From Icerya purchasi (Eukaryota; Arthropoda; Insecta; Hemiptera; Monophlebidae), in the NCBI GenBank assembly GCA_039619475.1, contig CM077115.1, positions 495,215,352-495,279,351 of the forward strand: 64,000 nt of DNA. The letters run 5' to 3'. Below the pieces are notes generated by a model that was not told where the DNA came from, did not search any database, and worked only from the letters and a program-made list of their open reading frames with translations. Position 1 is the first letter of the stretch; every line of letters starts with the position of its first letter. Shown in pieces: positions 59,021 through 64,000 of the stretch. A program made the position numbers and the translations under genes.

Positions 59021-62000
59021 AAAAGAGTTTCAACGTTAGTGAACAAGTTCAATTAACGCAACTCGAAGGCGATTATGAATTATTTTTTTGTCAATAAAAA
59101 CTACACAGTTAAACGAACACTAGTTCAAAATTACCTACGCATATCGAAAAATATTATAACTAGGATACAAAAAAATAGTCTCATCATTCAAAAGTTAACA
59201 TGCAACGCTCCTAATAATTTTGTATTATTGTAAAAGCAGATCATAATGAATTTTATATAAGTGTTTATGCGTTGTTCTAGCCAATCTTAAACTAAACCGT
59301 CTCATCCGCTCACATTCCTCGATGCTACATATTTGGTGCTTTTTACGTCGGCATGTATACTAACATGATAATTCGTTTGATGCCGCTGAAACAAAGTTGT
59401 GCTTAACTGATGAATGAAAATCAATCAACATTAGAACCGCAGAAAGTTGCGCTTGTTTGTCAAACTGTTTGTAACCAAATAGAAAAGAACTAATTTGTGC
59501 GAACCGGTCCTTACAACGCTATACGCGGTAATTGGGAGTTTTAGCAGCACACTATTATGCGACGCGACATCTTCTACCAATGTCCGAAGGTGACCTTAAA
59601 ACTCTACTTCCCCTTCCGCTGAACCAGTGTCTGGTAAATCGAATTCCCCACGTACTGTTTTACCGCTAGCAGACATTATAAGAAAAATGCAAGTCTTAGC
59701 TAATGGCAAAGAAAAGCGAGACTCGGATTACTTTTTTTAGGTTTAATTTAAACGTTGGTAATTTATTTGTAGGCGTTATACAACTTTTGCTATTTCCTTT
59801 TAATACGGACATGTAGGAAATGTTTAAAAGTATCGCAATGTTATTTGTAAACGCACATCAAAAAATTATATTTCTCATCTTTTTGGTATATTTGTTTATT
59901 TTTTTTTTTTTCAGATCGAACCACGCAACCTCCCTGTCTGTATTCGTATGAATATACGAACACGAAGAAAATAAAATTTCCTCATTTCCGAGAAAAAGAA
60001 AGAATGAATACTCTGAGATCATTGAAAATGATCCAAAATCGATACTTAGATATTTTGATGAAAATTTTTATAGCATGTCCTGACTCTATATTTCGTTCTT
60101 TAATCTCCTTATATTACTGTTATAAATTGGAGAAGCCGTAAAAGGTTGTTTTACATGTGACAGAGGCATGAAATTCCCGGAGTCGATGAAAATGTACGAG
60201 TCTTAACACCTGAGTACGAAAATTTTAAAAGAAATTTTCGTTCCGCGTGTGATTTTTACATCTTTAAATTTTCTACGCCTGAATATTTCGAAGTATATCT
60301 GTGAATAATCTTTGTCATTATAGAAACGTATCGGCATTGCGTGTGCGAGAGGCTGAGTGAGTATGCGCGGGTATACGTACTTGAAAATACATATAGGAAA
60401 GAGGTAATAAGAAACAACCGTTGGTGAATTGTAGTGACAGGTACAGAGATCCGGTTATAGAATTAGAGTTTTTATTATGGCGGATCTTTACTGCCAATGA
60501 CGGTCGAAACAACCATTAACAAATCCCTTTTTGACATATAACAAGCTTCTTATATCATCGAGTTTAGAAATTGTGAAATTAGTTTAGAATTGAAAGAATG
60601 AGACAGAAGAATGCTAATGCGTACATCGTTTTGTACGCTGTGTGTAGTGAAGTAGTTGACAAAGAATATTACCTTCTCAGCTGAAATATACGCCGTTACT
60701 GTGCTTGACATGCAGACACTACGGGGTATTTCACTGGTGTTATTTTATCTTTTTTCTTGGTAATCGCGAAGATTTTTTTTTTATAATTTCGAAAAACGGG
60801 GGTAGGTTCTTTTTTCTTTTCGGATCGATGTAAATATATCTTTTTTCTTTCGAGTAATATACTACAAAAGAAGTCTATACCACCCATCTCTTTCACTAAA
60901 TCACTATTACCTGATATTCTATAGTCTAAGAAATATCATTAGAAGTATATACGCTATCGCCCACACACCATATTTATTACGCTGATGCACACACATACAT
61001 CTTTCATTCAAGCACGTGCAAATGTCGCAGTATAAATTTTAATCATTGAACAACGACATATTGTTATCTTAATTATTATTTTTTCTCCATTATAATTACT
61101 ACAACATCGTATCTGTCGCATAACTTCAACAAAAATTCTCCAACACTCAAAATTATGTCTCCCGAAAGCAATATTTTATTAAATTTCCTAAAATTTTTAA
61201 TATTATAAGCACTTCATCATTGAATTTTAATTTACAAGATGTATTAAAACATGAATTTCAAAAAATTAAATGTATATCTTTGAAATAAAAATGCTTGACA
61301 TTGAAATAATTTTTTTAACCACATGTCGCAGTAACAACTACACATATAAACATCTTGAATTTAATACTCCCCATCATTTTTATTCATTGTTTTTATCAAT
61401 AATCAGTTAATATATATATATATACTCGTATATGCTACATTATAAAGTTGTGAGTAAAAAGGCTGTATATATAACATTATTCATTGAAAAGGAAAACATC
61501 AAGGCTATCGTTTAACGTATCGTCAATTTATTCAATTAATTTTTTTTCTTTATACGAATGTATAAAGTGAATATGTCCCATACCCTTGGCATATTGTCGG
61601 GGAAAAATGAAAACATACTAGTTATAAAACAGCATTGACGAACAATAGTTGATTTTTTGGTTATTGTTTGTTGTATTTCTAAAATTAATAGTCAAATTCA
61701 CTAGTGAAAGATAAATGCATTTTCGTAAATGTTAGGATTGTTAACATCATTCCATTCCAGAACTGAATTTTTTATAATAATTTCATTAAATTCATATTCA
61801 TATATTATACACTTACACACATACACACACATGCACGATCACACATACACTTATGAAATAGAGATACACTTCTGGAAGTCTCTCTGTAACGACGAAAACG
61901 AATCAAGGTGGTACTATATATGTACATTGCGAAAAAAAAAATTATTACGAGTTAAAAATTTAAAAAATAAGAAAGTAAATAGTCTGAGAGCTATGTCTTG

Positions 62001-64000
62001 GCAAATTTTGTCAAAATGAGGGGTTTTAAGTGTTAAGATTTTATTGTTTTTAACTGTTCCACAAAATTTTCTCTTTGCCTTTTGCGTAAATAATTTTTCG
62101 ATTTTGCAAACATAAATTAAATATGTACAAGTATATGTGGTGATAAAGTGAGTACGCAGGCACGGATTTTGTGAATAGTAAAAAAAAAAAAATACACTCA
62201 TGTTGCGTAAATTGTATCGATGTAGATTTTATAATAGTAAAAACAGCATAAGGATGTTTCCATGTATTTCGAGGTATTAATGAATAAAAAATAAATAACG
62301 CTTTTTTTAACACCTAAAATTTCTGTGCAAGTTTGTTGTTTATTTTTATTTATAAACAGGTTTGTCTCCTGAATAGTACGCTTGTACAATGCGTAATACT
62401 GTTATTTGTATAATAGAGAAAAGTAATACAAATATAAATTTGTAGTACCTATTTCGATAAATAAAAATCTATTTCTTCGCGTCTGTCGTTGATGATTTCC
62501 TGAAACGTTTTAAGATGCAGCGATTATGCAGCGACTGCATAATGGAGTATATAGTTCGGATGGTAACTGACATGAAAGAATATCATCATAAAACGCATAG
62601 ATGAGATGGTTACGTGTTAAATACGAGCTTGGTAATGCAAAGAGTAAAGAGAAAAAATGTCTTAATTAGTTCTGGACGTGTAAAAATCTTCGCTATTTCA
62701 TGCTTTTTTGGAAAATGGTATGATCGATCATAATCGTAGCAAAAACCGCATTGCTCTGGTGAAAATTGTTAGGCTGCGCATCTGAAATCGTTTATTTATA
62801 GAGTGATCTTTGAAACATACGAGATATGACCCACAGCAGTGTACGATAGATGAGAAGGTATATGAATGCCGAGCAATTTTATCGATGCGTACATTGATGG
62901 TACTCTATCGTAGAGTCTTACCAATAGTGCCGAATGTAGTAAAGAATTAATGTTTGGTTTCGCCACAGCATACAGTTAATTTTCAAAATTCACCGTAAGT
63001 ATAACTGTTTTGGAAACGTACGATGAAAAAGAAAATTTAATTTTGATCACGGGATAATGTATACTTGGATTAATTTTGAATCATAGCGTTGGAATTTCGG
63101 AGACATGCTGTTTGGGGGGTAAACGGGGCGGGACTTTCAATGTGTGTGGAAACTGACAGCGGGTTTTCATAGAATCTTGCAATAGCGATGATATGGAAAA
63201 ATTAATGATGATCGGGGAAATGGCACAATAGACAGGTTTATTTTTGCTCCGGTGGTATGTATAGGATAATTTGGAACATGCTGTTGGATTTTTTTGCGAT
63301 CGTAAGATGAATATATTAATTTTGGTTTTATGAGCGTTCTAGTTTTGTACCATAAAGTTTAATTTCAACGATGAACAGCAGGAGGGGAAGAAGATGTGGG
63401 GAGGTGATGAGGAGATTTCGCGCGACTTTACAATAGTAATGGTGGTGAAAAAATTTTGCACGCTCGGTAAAAAAGGATATGAGGTACTCGTATTAGTAAA
63501 CTTTCGCACAGCGGCATGTGACCTGGTGCTGAGACGGACTCAGGGAAAAATAAAAAAGATATTACTACCTGTAGGGGGAAACAGACGAACGTTGGGAGCA
63601 ACGGTAGTAGCGTGCGATTAATGTTAGCGGTGTTAAAATGCGCGTGTTTGTGCACAATGTGTACGCTTCTGCAACATTTGAGACGATCGAGAGGTTTAAT
63701 TGTTGAGTCTAGGTTAATATGATTTGAAATTTGTAAAAGGATTATCGGAAATGTAGGTCAGCGTTGGGGTCCTCCCCTAGGCATACATTTGGATTACTGG
63801 TTGGGTACATCTCTAGAGACTTTAGACTGAGGTGAATCTGAACGTAAAACGCTGGCGCTTAGAAATTTATAGTAGTGGCGATAAAGGGGTTAAAGATTAC
63901 GTGCTGAGCTCTGAATAATATATAAAAAAAAAAAGAATTAGAAAAAAGTAAAACAAAAAACAAATGGTTTTAAGTTACGGCCAGAAAAGTTTTGGTTAAA
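59021..64000. other. no feature supported
   Basis: AT-rich sequence with short (TA)n (about 61410-61426) and poly(A/T) runs. Overlapping short frames on both strands (60318-60512, 60696-60896, 61729-62389, 63394-63655) lack domains, repeats or splice context. Confidence 0.4.

Noticed and set aside
1..64000. CRISPR arrays, bacterial operons, rRNA genes
   Set aside because: No regularly spaced repeats, no clustered ribosome sites, no rRNA-like segments; the window is eukaryotic.

Overview
The window looks like AT-rich nuclear DNA of an arthropod, most likely an insect. Reasons: introns with GT/AG splice sites, long (TA)n and homopolymer tracts, no operons or Shine-Dalgarno-led ORFs, and a transposon load typical of insects (BEL/Pao, Jockey- and I-type LINEs, mariner, hAT- and Helitron-like elements, a tRNA-derived SINE). 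The species cannot be fixed from the sequence alone. Most long ORFs are transposon-derived or chance frames.

Host gene. The main single-copy gene I can support lies on the minus strand from 42797 to 10559. Three exons (42797-42563, 16570-16432, 10730-10559) have canonical splice sites and matching phases (1+2 and 2+1). Together they encode about 181 residues: a hydrophobic N-terminal segment, an acidic linker, then a four-cysteine region with C-x5-CE and Y-x2-A-x3-G ... C-x6-CP, which resembles the insect DM4/DM12 secreted family. A GC/CpG-rich block at about 43010-43200 is the probable promoter. Intron 1 (26 kb) and intron 2 (5.7 kb) hold most of the transposons. A second possible signal-peptide exon, also minus strand and phase 1, is at 57179-56987.

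Transposons, left to right. 1-1100: Jockey-type gag remnant (-). 1660-2085: two diverged satellite-like units. 2200-2900: LINE RT remnant (-). 4956-5935: decayed protein gene of a transposon-associated DUF7869-like type (-). 8314-8442: hairpin MITE. 8846-9096: SINE (-). 9108-9791: MITE pair. 13050-13262: hairpin MITE. 17890-18531: LINE 3' end. 18960-19100: RT scrap. 19560-25900: I-type LINE interrupted in its endonuclease by a younger 5'-truncated LINE (21092-22658). 27102-27370 and 27603-27804: MITEs. 30018-34949: young BEL/Pao element. 37230-37470: second SINE copy. 39100-40180: LINE (-). 44083-44456: Helitron-like. 45470-45840: LINE 3' end. 46617-46712: MITE fragment. 50029-50913: internally deleted mariner. 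51030-51340: LINE 3' end (-). 53446-53898: hAT-type MITE with an 8-bp duplication. 58190-59020: internally deleted LINE.

The BEL/Pao copy stands out. Its two 515-bp LTRs show no difference by eye, and a perfect 5-bp duplication flanks it, so insertion was recent. It nevertheless lacks integrase entirely, and the reverse transcriptase YVDD box reads ILND. It looks like a non-autonomous derivative moved by enzymes supplied from elsewhere. From 59030 to 64000 I see no feature I can support.
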